A stretch of DNA of 14,481 nt from Acidobacteriaceae bacterium (GCA_030838305.1 JAUTWY010000101.1:1-14481); one strand, 5' to 3'. Positions 1 through 7,485 are shown, counted from the stretch's first letter. A program made the numbers and translations. The notes: generated by a model not told the origin, from the letters alone.

Positions 1-2172
1 GATGTCGTCCATGATGATCACCCGGCCGATAACCTCGAATTTACGGGTTACCAGCGGCGCCAGCGCCACATTCACCGTGCGCACCTCACTGGCGGGCGTC
101 TGCAAACGAAATTTGTACAAATTCCGAATGCCCGGTTCCTGACGCATGCGATTGAATTCCTCGACAAACTCGGCGGGGAAAATTGCCTTCAGCGGCTGAG
201 TCAGAGTCTGCCAGCGGGGTAACGCGTACATCACTTCCATCTGCGCGTTCCAGCTCTCGATGCGATCTTCCATGTCCAGAGCCATGACGCCCACATTAAT
301 GGATTCCACAATGTTTTCGTTGAAGTCCTTGAGGCGTTCGTACTCCGCCGCCTTCTGCTGCAACGAGGCGTACAGTTGCGAGTTCTGAATGGCGATGCCC
401 AGATAACCACCCAGAGTTTCCAGCAATTCCATGTCTTCGCTGGAGAGGAAGTCGCCTTGGGTGGTCTTGCCCAGTCCGAGCACCGCAATGGTCTTCTGTT
501 GCGCGTGGCAGGGAATGTAGTAGTTCAGATCCAGCCGCGCAATGGCCTGCTGCGCGGTTGGCGTTTCGCGGGGCACCTGGTGCGTATTCTCGAAGAACAG
601 ATGTCCAGCTTGCTCAGCTCGAGAGACGCTCAGGAATGCAAGGTCGATGTTGCCCGGCGCCGACAAGCCGAAAGACTTGGCCAACACCAATTTCCCCGCT
701 TCTTCTCCGGCCAGGAAAATCGCCATGCGATCGACTGCGAGGGTACGGGACAGGCGGTCAATCAGCGAAGAGAGCAGGGTATTCAAGTTGGTTTCAGAAC
801 CGAGCTCGCGGCCAAACTCGAGCAGCGTGCGGCGATAGTCATAACGCGTGCGATAGAAAAACTGGTCGATGTGGTCCTGAATCCACTTGCGAACCGGATC
901 GAACAGCAACGCCGTTACTACCACGGCCAGGATCAGGCCCACGGGTCCGGAACTCGGTTGCCAGTTGTGTACCAGCAGCGCCACGCCCGCTACCAAACCG
1001 AAATACAATCCCACTACGATCGCAGCCGCGAGAGTGTAGACCACGCCGCGCTTGAAGATGAGGTCCACATCCATCAAGCGATAACGGAAGATGGCATAGC
1101 CGAATGTCAGCGGCAGCAACGCCAGCGAGAGTGCTGAGACCTTCATGGTCGCCCCGGGCAGCGACCCCATCAGGTACGGAACAACGTAGAACAGCGTGTA
1201 GGGCACGATGGCGAGAACGGTTCCGCGGGTTACCCACTTCAACTGCTGGCGCAGAATCGTCGTGCTGGCACGACGATAGCTGTACCAGAGCACAACCGCT
1301 GCGGCCAGAAAGAACAGCGAGCCGTAGGACATTTCCATGCGGTCGAGGTTCCAGCGCAAGCGTTCGCTTGCCTGCAGCCAACGCATGGCAATGAGGTGCC
1401 ATGCCAGCAACAGCGCTCCTGGCACATACACCAACGCCAGTAACAGAGGATGCTTGCGCACAATCTGGCGTTTTTCCGGGAACGTCAGAACGAAGTGGAG
1501 AAACAGGGCGGGCTGCAGGACTCCGGCGGCGATGTTGCCCCAATAGATCAGCCAATCGAAATCGTTCAGTTTGCCCGTGTATTTAAAAGAATAAGCGATG
1601 AATGAAACCAGACAGAAAATATAGAAGTGTGTCGAGCCAGGAGCGGTCCAGCGCCGCAGCAGCACATATAGGCCGATGCCCAGATAGATCAGCGCAATCA
1701 GCCGCAGCAAGTTGCTGAGAGGCCGTTCCGCTGGAACCAGAATGATGCTGGAATCGAGCGGCACCGCTTGCCGCAGAAGAGAATACGCGGCTTTAGACCA
1801 GACTCCGTTGCGGTAGAGCTGGTGCTCCAGCCCTGACGTGGTCTGGACTTCCTGCCCGTTAACGGCGACTAGTTGGTCGCCGGACTTGACCCCGCCCTTG
1901 GCCCCCGGGCCACTGGGATCGACGCGGTCAGCCGTCAACCGCCCGTCGTGCTCGACCCACCAGACGCCGTCATAGGGAGCCAGAAACTTCCATTCTGATT
2001 TGAAATTGAAAGCTGCGGAGAGCACGGCGGCCACTGTCAGAAGGAACAACAGCACGGCGACAGAGCGGACTTGGCTTTCCCGGTTCATGGGTTTCAGCGG
2101 CATCCCGACCGGCGGGCTGGTCAGCCGCAAATCAGCGCTAGACTGAGGCTCTGTGAGCAAGTTCGCTGCCAT
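1..2172 (-). CDS. PDZ / multi-TM / GAF / PAS sensor protein, probable histidine kinase (3' end outside window)
   Basis: This frame is open for 724 codons from an ATG at 2172 to the window edge; an in-frame TGA lies 15 bases upstream. GGGAAG about six bases before the ATG is a weak ribosome site. Visible order: membrane helix (about residues 36-56); PDZ domain (about 65-145, with the GVKSGDQLVAVNGQEV carboxylate-loop/strand pattern); some eight or nine hydrophobic segments between 154 and 424; a linker with YRLMDVDLIFKRG; GAF domain (about 460-600); short coiled coil (600-620); PAS domain (about 620-724 and onward). Placing PDZ after the first helix puts it outside the cytoplasm, where it could bind peptide C-termini or misfolded protein. 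The multi-helix plus linker part resembles ComP-like sensors. Kinase and ATPase domains would lie beyond base 1, so histidine kinase is an inference; a PAS/GAF-regulated cyclase or phosphatase is possible. It is separated by 227 bases from rmuC upstream, so probably has its own promoter. Confidence 0.85.
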   Translation of the reverse strand, partial: MAANLLTEPQSSADLRLTSPPVGMPLKPMNRESQVRSVAVLLFLLTVAAVLSAAFNFKSEWKFLAPYDGVWWVEHDGRLTADRVDPSGPGAKGGVKSGDQLVAVNGQEVQTTSGLEHQLYRNGVWSKAAYSLLRQAVPLDSSIILVPAERPLSNLLRLIALIYLGIGLYVLLRRWTAPGSTHFYIFCLVSFIAYSFKYTGKLNDFDWLIYWGNIAAGVLQPALFLHFVLTFPEKRQIVRKHPLLLALVYVPGALLLAWHLIAMRWLQASERLRWNLDRMEMSYGSLFFLAAAVVLWYSYRRASTTILRQQLKWVTRGTVLAIVPYTLFYVVPYLMGSLPGATMKVSALSLALLPLTFGYAIFRYRLMDVDLIFKRGVVYTLAAAIVVGLYFGLVAGVALLVHNWQPSSGPVGLILAVVVTALLFDPVRKWIQDHIDQFFYRTRYDYRRTLLEFGRELGSETNLNTLLSSLIDRLSRTLAVDRMAIFLAGEEAGKLVLAKSFGLSAPGNIDLAFLSVSRAEQAGHLFFENTHQVPRETPTAQQAIARLDLNYYIPCHAQQKTIAVLGLGKTTQGDFLSSEDMELLETLGGYLGIAIQNSQLYASLQQKAAEYERLKDFNENIVESINVGVMALDMEDRIESWNAQMEVMYALPRWQTLTQPLKAIFPAEFVEEFNRMRQEPGIRNLYKFRLQTPASEVRTVNVALAPLVTRKFEVIGRVIIMDDI

Positions 2173-2326
2173 GATGCTTCCCAATCAGGTATTCCTAAGT
2201 CCCGTGCCTAAAGCAAGTTCCAAGATTATAGATGGGTTTGTGGAAACTGAGTACGCTTTTCCGGAGGTTTGTGTGGAATCTTGTATCTCACTCGGCTGGA
2301 AGATCTTAGGCTTGGCTTTGGCGTTG

Positions 2327-2351
2327 GGAGCCTGCCGACCGGTCGGGCTCC
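2327..2351. other. GC-rich inverted repeat between rmuC and the sensor gene
   Basis: The 227-base gap 2173-2399 holds no convincing gene. Within it is a perfect 12-base palindrome, CCGACCGGTCGG (2335-2346), flanked by GGAGC (2327-2331) and GCTCC (2347-2351), which extend the pairing across a 3-base bulge. It begins about 50 bases past the rmuC stop in the direction of rmuC transcription. No T-run follows on either strand, so a standard intrinsic terminator is not supported. It could be a weak or Rho-assisted terminator for rmuC or a dimeric-protein binding site ahead of the sensor gene. Confidence 0.4.
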
Positions 2352-2399
2352 TTGACGCATAACAGGCTAGGAAAAGTCAGGGGAACATTAGAGAGGTTT

Positions 2400-3779
2400 T
2401 CAGCCAGCCTGGCGTTCATCGCCAGCGGCCTCCGGGGCAGCCTCGTCTTCCTCCCAATCGAAGGAGAGCGCCCGCGCCGTAGTTTCAATGGGCGCAAGTT
2501 CAGGAATATCGTCGGCGACAGACGCACCCAGTTCCGCAAACTTGCGCGCGGAAACCAGCACGCGGCTTTCGAGTGATCCCACAGCTTTGTTATAAGACTC
2601 GACTGTCCGGTCGAGTCCGGTGCCGACTGACGTAATGTGCCCCGCGAGAAGGCGAAGCCGGTCGTGCAGTTCCTTGCCTAAAGCGCTGATCTTCTGCGCG
2701 TTGCGCGCCAGCTTCTCCTGATTCCATCCGTAGTTGATCGCCTTCAAGAGCGCAATCAATGTGGTGGGCGACGCTGGGATCACCCGGTTCAGAACTCCAT
2801 GCTCAATCAGGCTGGAATCTTGTTCCAGCGCCGCGCTGAAAAAAGTTTCGCCGGGAAGAAACATCACGACAAACTCAGGCGTCGCTTCAAACTGCTCCCA
2901 ATATTTCTTGCCGCTGAGGGTATTCATGTGGTCGCGAACCTGCCGCGCGTGGTTGGCGAGGCAGGCGCGCCGGGCGTCTTCGTCCGTGGTCTCAAAGGCT
3001 TCGAGAAAGGCTTGCAGCGGGGTCTTGGCGTCGACGACAACATGTTTGCCTCCGGGTAGCTTCACCACCAGGTCAGGACGCAGCCTTCCCGTCTCTGTGG
3101 TTACGGATTCCTGCTCGGTGAAGTCGCAATAAGAAAGCATGCCGGCGATCTCGACCACGCGCCGCAACTGAATTTCTCCCCAGCGCCCGCGGACGTTGGG
3201 CGTGCGCAGCGCGCGTACCAGGTTGCCGGTTTCGGATTGCAACTCTTTTTGCGTCGTGATCAGTGACTGCACCTGCGCGCGCAGTTCGCCGTAAGCGTCG
3301 CCCCGCGCAATTTCCATTTGCTGAATCTGGGCGTCCACTTTATTCAGCGAATCGCGCACCGGAGCCACCATGTCAGCCACGGCTATTTGCCTGGCTTCCA
3401 AATCGCCTCGGGCCTGGCTTTGAAATCGCTTCAGCGTTTCTTCCGCGATTACCAGGAAAGAAGAGTTGTTGCTCTTCAACGCGTCGGACGCCATGGCCTT
3501 GAACGCGTTGCGCAGTTCTTCGCTGGCGCGTGTGACTAATTCAATCTTTTCGTTGTTGGCCTTCCGTTCCGATTCGAGGGCGGACTCGAGCCTGGCCTTG
3601 CCCGCCACCAACTCGGTGTGAGCCTGCTGAAGCCGCGCCAGACTGGCCTTTTCAGCCTCTAATTCCTGTTCTCTCAAGGACAAACGGGCGCTGATCCCGG
3701 CGCTCCGCGAGCGCAGCGCGAGCCAGGCAAGCACGCTGCCAAACAACAGGCCAATGACCCCTATGAGACCAGGTTCCAT
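2400..3779 (-). CDS. rmuC: RmuC-family DNA recombination protein
   Basis: A 459-residue protein with the RmuC layout: a single N-terminal membrane anchor (about residues 4-22), a long alpha-helical coiled-coil region (about 30-190), then the conserved RmuC core with NVRGRWGEIQLRRVVEIAG (195-213), RPDLVVKLPGG (234-244) and VVVDAKTPL (247-255). This core belongs to the PD-(D/E)XK nuclease-like fold; D250 and K252 sit where that family has its acidic/lysine pair. RmuC was linked in E. coli to limiting recombination at inverted repeats; its biochemical action is poorly defined. Length is near the usual 450-500. The ATG at 3779 gives the membrane anchor directly, although the ribosome site (GAGAAG, about 13 bases upstream) is weak. 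The gene is divergent from the CAP-domain gene and looks monocistronic. Confidence 0.93.
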   Translation of the reverse strand: MEPGLIGVIGLLFGSVLAWLALRSRSAGISARLSLREQELEAEKASLARLQQAHTELVAGKARLESALESERKANNEKIELVTRASEELRNAFKAMASDALKSNNSSFLVIAEETLKRFQSQARGDLEARQIAVADMVAPVRDSLNKVDAQIQQMEIARGDAYGELRAQVQSLITTQKELQSETGNLVRALRTPNVRGRWGEIQLRRVVEIAGMLSYCDFTEQESVTTETGRLRPDLVVKLPGGKHVVVDAKTPLQAFLEAFETTDEDARRACLANHARQVRDHMNTLSGKKYWEQFEATPEFVVMFLPGETFFSAALEQDSSLIEHGVLNRVIPASPTTLIALLKAINYGWNQEKLARNAQKISALGKELHDRLRLLAGHITSVGTGLDRTVESYNKAVGSLESRVLVSARKFAELGASVADDIPELAPIETTARALSFDWEEDEAAPEAAGDERQAG

Positions 3780-3857
3780 AGCGAAGGTAACTTCTCAGGC
3801 TGGATTCCAGACTCTAGCGTAGCACCAGCAGCAAGTTTGAGATTGAGTTTTGATCCG
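3780..3857. promoter_or_regulatory. Divergent intergenic region, rmuC / CAP-domain gene
   Basis: The two genes face away from each other across about 78 bases (57 if the alternative TTG at 3837 is the right start of the CAP gene), so promoters for both should lie here or just inside the genes. I could not find a convincing -35/-10 pair on either strand. An 11-base near-palindrome CTGGATTCCAG (3800-3810) is the only symmetric element and is a possible but unproven operator. Confidence 0.35.
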
Positions 3858-4757
3858 ATGCCAAGAGCCTCAAGAGTTGCGATGGCGTTTCTGCTGGTAA
3901 TCGGCATCACTACAATTCGGCCTTCCGCTCGATTGATGGCCTCGTCCGATGGCGCAGCGAAAAGACCAGCGCAGGCCAGTCTGAAGCCCGTCGCTTCTCC
4001 CTCTCCCGATATTCCTTTCAGCGACTACGATCCACAAGCCGAAGAAGTGCTCCTGAGCCTGGCGAATCAGGCGAGAGCGAAGGCCGGCCTACGCTCGTTA
4101 ACGCTTGATTCCGGCCTGTGCCAAGCGGCGCGGGCGCATGCCCATGCCATGGCTCGAGAGCATCAGCTCTCACACCAGTTTGATGGAGAGCTCCCGCTGG
4201 CCCGGCGCCTGGCCGATACTACGAATACATTGCTCGACCAGGAAGGGGAAAACGTCGCATTCGATTTCGACGCGGAAAGCGGACACAAACATCTGATGCT
4301 GTCGCCTCCGCACCGCGCCAACCTGCTGAAGGCTTCGTATAACGTCGTCGGGCTGGGCGTGATCCGCAGCGGCGGCCGGCTATATATCGTCGAGGATTTC
4401 GGACATGCCCTCCCCAACTATTCCGCGGCGCAAGTGAAGGAGCGTGTTGCGGCGACCGTGACGCAAGCGCGGCGCCAGGCAAAACAATCTGGCCTCGCCC
4501 GCCGCGATCTGCCGAACGCGGACGATGCGGCCTGTTCCATGGCGCAGGCCGACACGCTCGGCACCTCCCCCATTCATCAGCTTGCGCAACGCTACTCCGT
4601 GCTGACCTATACCAGCCTGAATCCGGAAACGTTGCCGGCCAATGCAGGACGAGTGCTCTCCAGCCACAACCTGCGGGGATTCTCCGTGGGCACATGTTAC
4701 GCGCGCACGCAGACGTATCCTACCGGCGCGTACTGGGTGGTGTTGACACTAGAGTAG
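3858..4757 (+). CDS. Secreted CAP (SCP/PR-1-like) domain protein
   Basis: A 299-residue protein from the ATG at 3858. An in-frame TTG at 3837 would add 7 residues, but the ATG gives a cleaner signal peptide: an n-region with Arg, then AMAFLLVIGITTI (about residues 8-20). Neither start has a strong ribosome site. The CAP domain covers about 58-185: LSLANQARAKAGL, an AHAHAM helix (His94, His96), SHQF (His106), GENVAF (130-135), SPPHRANLL (His152) and YIVEDFG (176-182). These match the four-motif CAP layout with His and Glu lining the central cavity. Bacterial CAP proteins are extracytoplasmic; ligand or lipid binding is known for relatives, but no role can be assigned. A further 110-residue C-terminal part, with Cys226 and Cys280, is not part of the CAP core and I do not recognise it. 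The gene stands alone between divergent and convergent neighbours. Confidence 0.85.
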   Translation: MPRASRVAMAFLLVIGITTIRPSARLMASSDGAAKRPAQASLKPVASPSPDIPFSDYDPQAEEVLLSLANQARAKAGLRSLTLDSGLCQAARAHAHAMAREHQLSHQFDGELPLARRLADTTNTLLDQEGENVAFDFDAESGHKHLMLSPPHRANLLKASYNVVGLGVIRSGGRLYIVEDFGHALPNYSAAQVKERVAATVTQARRQAKQSGLARRDLPNADDAACSMAQADTLGTSPIHQLAQRYSVLTYTSLNPETLPANAGRVLSSHNLRGFSVGTCYARTQTYPTGAYWVVLTLE

Positions 4758-4764
4758 AACCTCT

Positions 4765-5211
4765 CTACTTCACAGGCACGCTGTAGTGGGAGGCGACGAC
4801 CTGCCATTTGCCGCCGACTTTCATCCAGACATCGGTGAGACGGTCGTGATATTCGTAAGGCTTTCCTTTGGATTGCCCGCGCTCGTGGTATGCGCCAGTG
4901 ACCACGGCGGTGTTGCCGTGCATCCGAACTTTGAGATCTGACATTTCCGCGACTTCCACGTGAACCGAGGGTTCGGCGGAGTGGCTGATGTACCCCATCT
5001 TGCTGTAGGTGTTGCCGTCCTCGACGGTGATGACGAAATCCTCAGACAGCAGCGAAGAGAGCATTTGTATTTGCCGCTGCTTGTAGGATTCGGTCCATTG
5101 CAGTTCCAGGGCGCGAATGCTGGCGGCCTCTGATTTTCCCTGCGCCGCCAAAGGGATCGCCAATCCTGCGACGAGGAAGAGCGTCAGGATCAAAACGAGA
5201 GGGATGCGCAT
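4765..5211 (-). CDS. Secreted SnoaL / NTF2-like (DUF4440-type) small protein
   Basis: A 148-residue protein. I take the ATG at 5211 because it starts a clear signal peptide (MRIPLVLILTLFLVAGLA, cleavage likely near the AAQ at 22-24) and is preceded by AGAGG. An open frame reaches an upstream ATG at 5307, but that would bury the signal sequence behind 32 polar residues. After cleavage the chain has the cone-shaped NTF2-like pattern: helix with IRALELQWTESYKQRQ, a LLSEDFVITVEDG stretch, strands with NTAVVTGAYHERG, and the terminal DRLTDVWMKVGGKWQVVASHYS typical of SnoaL/DUF4440 proteins. Members include enzymes, binding proteins and immunity-type proteins; the substrate cannot be told here. The stop lies 7 bases from the stop of the convergent CAP gene. 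Confidence 0.8.
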   Translation of the reverse strand: MRIPLVLILTLFLVAGLAIPLAAQGKSEAASIRALELQWTESYKQRQIQMLSSLLSEDFVITVEDGNTYSKMGYISHSAEPSVHVEVAEMSDLKVRMHGNTAVVTGAYHERGQSKGKPYEYHDRLTDVWMKVGGKWQVVASHYSVPVK

Positions 5212-5355
5212 GACCTCTATGTCGCACAGTTTGTTTGACGCCGCAAGTTCCTTGTCCAGCACCTGCGGGGGCCTGGCTGGAGATCGCTGACCGCTTTCTC
5301 CTGTCATCCCCTCCCTGTGCTAACCTTGCGACTGCCTCCGTCTGTGGTTCCACGC
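5212..5355. promoter_or_regulatory. Divergent intergenic region, SnoaL-like / DUF72 genes
   Basis: 144 bases separate two divergent starts, so it must serve as promoter region for at least one of them. On the plus strand a possible extended -10, TGCTAACCT (5318-5326), lies about 30 bases before the DUF72 ATG, but there is no good -35 at the right distance. Nothing stronger is visible. Confidence 0.3.
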
Positions 5356-6336
5356 ATGGAATCTTCGGCCCAAGTCCGCTTGCCCCAGGTACATCCGAAC
5401 GAGGTTCGCATTGGCACGGCGGGCTGGTCTTATAAAGATTGGGAGGGAATTTTCTATCCTTCCGGGATGCAGCGGCGCAAGCAACATCCGCTGGAATATC
5501 TGGCGCGCTTTTTCGATACCACGGAAATCAACACCTCGTTTTATGGACCGCTGAAGCCGGAACTAGCCAAACTGTGGTGCCGGAAGATCGAGTCGGTGAA
5601 TAAGAACTTCCTGTTCACGGCGAAGCTCTACCGTGCGTTCACGCACTCACCCATGTCGTTGACAGAGCCGACGTCGGCGGCGAGCATCCGGCCCACGGAT
5701 GACGACGAGATTCGCACTCGCGAGGGGCTGGATGCGATTGCCAATGAAGGACGGCTGGGAGCATTGCTGATCCAGTTTCCGGTGTCATTCAAGAATACTT
5801 CGCTCAACCGAGAATATCTGGAGCGGCTGCTGCGGCAGTTCATCGAATATCCGCGCGTGGTTGAGGTGCGCCATTCGAGTTGGAACGACGCGGAGACGCT
5901 GGCTTCGTTTTCGCAGAAGAATGTCGGCTTCTGCAACATCGATCAGCCAGTGCTCGGACGGTCGCTTGCGCCCACAGAACACGTCACGGGAACCATCGGC
6001 TACATCCGGTTGCATGGCCGCAACTACGAGCAGTGGTTCGATTCCGACAATCGCAATGACCGCTATAACTATCTCTATAGCGCGCCGGAACTCGCGGGCT
6101 GGAAGGAAAAAATCGAGAGCGTCGCGCAGCGGGCACGGACGACCTATGTGATCACCAACAATCATTTCGAGAGTAAGGCGGGAGTGAACGCGCTGGAGTT
6201 AAAGGCCATGATCAGCGGGAAGCGGGTGATGGCTCCGCCGAGCCTCATCCAGAAGTATCCGGAGTTGAGAAGAATTGCGGATGCTGCGGGGGATTCCGGC
6301 GAGGATTGGAATCCGCGGCTGCCGCTGCGGGCTTAG
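5356..6336 (+). CDS. DUF72 (YecE-like) TIM-barrel family protein
   Basis: A 326-residue protein from the ATG at 5356; a GTG at 5317 would add 13 residues that look non-conserved. Hallmarks of the DUF72/YecE family are the opening strand RIGTAGWSYKDWEGIFYP (18-35), LEYLARFFDTTEINTSFYG (46-64), the FLFTAKLYRAFTH stretch, LLIQFP, and the late TYVITNNHF segment. The family adopts a TIM-barrel fold and its biochemical function is unknown. The C-terminal tail after about 265 follows the usual pattern with a short extension. No related gene is adjacent; it converges on the chemosensory operon and is transcribed on its own. Confidence 0.9.
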   Translation: MESSAQVRLPQVHPNEVRIGTAGWSYKDWEGIFYPSGMQRRKQHPLEYLARFFDTTEINTSFYGPLKPELAKLWCRKIESVNKNFLFTAKLYRAFTHSPMSLTEPTSAASIRPTDDDEIRTREGLDAIANEGRLGALLIQFPVSFKNTSLNREYLERLLRQFIEYPRVVEVRHSSWNDAETLASFSQKNVGFCNIDQPVLGRSLAPTEHVTGTIGYIRLHGRNYEQWFDSDNRNDRYNYLYSAPELAGWKEKIESVAQRARTTYVITNNHFESKAGVNALELKAMISGKRVMAPPSLIQKYPELRRIADAAGDSGEDWNPRLPLRA

Positions 6337-6384
6337 AGCCGATTTCTTTTGGGCTCACCGGGGACATCTTTATTAAAAGCTTAG

Positions 6385-6423
6385 GGCGGAGATTCGCGGA
6401 GAAAATCCGCGGAGGCCACGGAG
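6385..6423. repeat. Cluster of four CGGAG-type heptamers with an internal hairpin
   Basis: The 121-base convergent gap 6337-6457 contains GGCGGAG (6385-6391), CGCGGAG (6395-6401), CGCGGAG (6408-6414) and CACGGAG (6417-6423), with start-to-start spacings of 10, 13 and 9 bases. CGCGGA (6395-6400) pairs with TCCGCG (6406-6411) around the loop GAAAA, giving a stable hairpin that could end transcription from both convergent genes. No T-run follows directly on either strand, so it is not a textbook terminator. Degenerate CGGAG-like intergenic repeats are, to my recollection, seen in soil bacteria; that parallel is inference. Confidence 0.5.
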
Positions 6424-6457
6424 AGAATCGGGGGCAGGATGATGAAAGAACCGGCCG

Positions 6458-6955
6458 CTATGCTCCCAGCTTCGCGTGGCCGGACATGCGCTGCTTGTTG
6501 TAGCGCAGGGCGACGTTCATAAACACGTTGCCCAGGGAAGTTTCAAAGCAGATCATCAGCGCTTCCACGTCTTCGCTGGACTTATCGCCTTCCGAAGCAG
6601 TAAGCAGCAAGGGAGGGTGGACGCGGAAATGGAAGCCCTGGTCGTTGAGAGCGCAGACGGCATTGCCGACGACCTGATTGGCCAGCTCAAAGATGGTTTC
6701 CTTGATCAGCCCATCGGATTCTGGCAAATTTGCGCCCGCATAGTGGCTGGCCACGCGCACGGCGGTTCTGGGCTCGAGGTCCAGAATGATGCGGCCCTCG
6801 ATGTCGCCGGAAAGGGTGACCATGCCGGCTACGCCTTTGCGGCGATAGGCGTCCTCTTCCATCGAGAGGTTGCCCACCTTGGTGGTACCCGACAGACCTT
6901 GCGACAAAACGGCGTCCGCCGCGTTGATGAAAGGCTGAATCAGTTCCATCTTCAT
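6458..6955 (-). CDS. cheX: CheX-family CheY-P phosphatase
   Basis: A 165-residue protein with the CheX/CheC-like fold pattern. The single active-site helix contains ETIFELANQVVGNA, where Glu90 and Asn93 form the ExxN pair that CheC, CheX and FliY use to remove phosphate from CheY. One such helix per chain, not two, points to CheX rather than CheC. Strand features MVTLSGDIEGRIILDL (45-60) and GNVFMNVALRY (142-152) fit. It starts 5 bases after the cheY stop and is probably translated together with it, so the phosphatase is made beside its likely substrate. Ribosome site is weak (a GGGGG run about 10 bases upstream, within the end of cheY). Met3 is an alternative start. It is the last gene of the operon and the only phosphatase candidate in the window. 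Confidence 0.87.
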   Translation of the reverse strand: MKMELIQPFINAADAVLSQGLSGTTKVGNLSMEEDAYRRKGVAGMVTLSGDIEGRIILDLEPRTAVRVASHYAGANLPESDGLIKETIFELANQVVGNAVCALNDQGFHFRVHPPLLLTASEGDKSSEDVEALMICFETSLGNVFMNVALRYNKQRMSGHAKLGA

Positions 6956-6960
6956 TGCGA

Positions 6961-7401
6961 TTAGACCCCCGCGCCGGCCGCAGTAGCCACGGCGCCGTCT
7001 TCTCCCAGTACGTATTTGATGACTTCATACAGCACTTCTGGCTTGACCGGCTTTTGCACGAAATGCCGTGCCCCGCGCTGTAATGCAGCCACAATGTTTT
7101 CCTGATAGCCGACCGAAGACACCATCACGATGCGAGCCTCGGGATGGGCCTGAACGATTTTTTCAGCGGCCTCAATGCCTTCCATCTGGGGCATGGTGAT
7201 ATCCATGAGCACGATGTCGGGATGGGTGCGATCGAATTCGCTGATGGCGGTCAAGCCGTCCCCGGCCTCGGCGGCCACCTGCCCACCGAAGCCTTCGATC
7301 ATGCGGGCGAGATTCTTGCGCGCGAACACGGAATCGTCCACGATCAAGTAGCGGACGGGTTGGCCGTCCTTGCTGCGTTTTACTGGTGCAAACTGCTCCA
7401 T
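6961..7401 (-). CDS. cheY: CheY-like single-domain response regulator
   Basis: A 146-residue receiver domain with no output domain. The acidic pair Asp22-Asp23 follows YLIV; the phosphoacceptor is Asp67 in LMDITMP; Ser95 and Lys117 (QKP) complete the active site. About 15 extra residues precede the first strand and a short Ala/Gly tail (about 134-146) follows the last helix. In chemotaxis CheY-P carries the signal from CheA to the motor or another effector; here the effector is not in the window. The start at 7401 is fixed by the best ribosome site of the operon. It sits between cheB and cheX and is separated from cheB by 84 bases, unlike the overlapping genes upstream, so its expression may be set separately. 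Confidence 0.93.
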   Translation of the reverse strand: MEQFAPVKRSKDGQPVRYLIVDDSVFARKNLARMIEGFGGQVAAEAGDGLTAISEFDRTHPDIVLMDITMPQMEGIEAAEKIVQAHPEARIVMVSSVGYQENIVAALQRGARHFVQKPVKPEVLYEVIKYVLGEDGAVATAAGAGV

Positions 7402-7406
7402 AACAA

Positions 7407-7412
7407 CCTCCT
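7407..7412 (-). promoter_or_regulatory. Strong Shine-Dalgarno of cheY
   Basis: On the minus strand the sequence reads AGAGGAGGTTGTTATG: a perfect AGGAGG five bases before the cheY ATG. It decides the start at 7401 and suggests cheY is translated more strongly than its neighbours; cheW and cheX have no comparable site. Confidence 0.75.
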
Positions 7413-7428
7413 CTAACAGATTCCATCA

Positions 7429-7444
7429 CGGCGGTTGCCCGCCG
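7429..7444 (-). other. GNRA-loop hairpin in the cheB-cheY gap
   Basis: In the mRNA sense (minus strand) the gap reads CGGCGG-GCAA-CCGCCG, a perfect six-pair all-GC stem closed by a GCAA (GNRA) tetraloop. It lies about 40 bases after the cheB stop and about 16 bases before the cheY ribosome site. No U-run follows, so it is more likely an RNA processing or stability element than a terminator. Confidence 0.5.
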
Positions 7445-7485
7445 GCCAGATGACTCAGGTCACCGCACCTGTGTCAGTAATCGTT

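Noticed and set aside
376..1137. Plus-strand open frame of 253 codons opposite the sensor gene
   Set aside because: Composition-driven shadow of the PDZ/GAF/PAS sensor frame, which is open for the whole 724 codons and has recognisable domains.
839..1555. Minus-strand open frame of 238 codons
   Set aside because: Out of frame with the sensor gene on the same strand; rich in Arg, Pro and Ala and without recognisable domains.
2153..2362. Possible small gene (69 codons) in the gap upstream of the sensor gene
   Set aside because: It overlaps the sensor start, covers the palindrome, and has no ribosome site or family resemblance.
5212..5307. Longer start (ATG at 5307) for the SnoaL-like protein
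   Set aside because: It would put 32 polar residues before a clear signal peptide; the ATG at 5211 has a ribosome site.
5317..5355. GTG start for the DUF72 protein
   Set aside because: The 13 added residues are not part of the family; the ATG at 5356 is closer to the conserved first strand.
6395..6411. Standard intrinsic terminator between the DUF72 and cheX genes
   Set aside because: The hairpin is real but no T-run follows on either strand, so I list it as a repeat/hairpin only.
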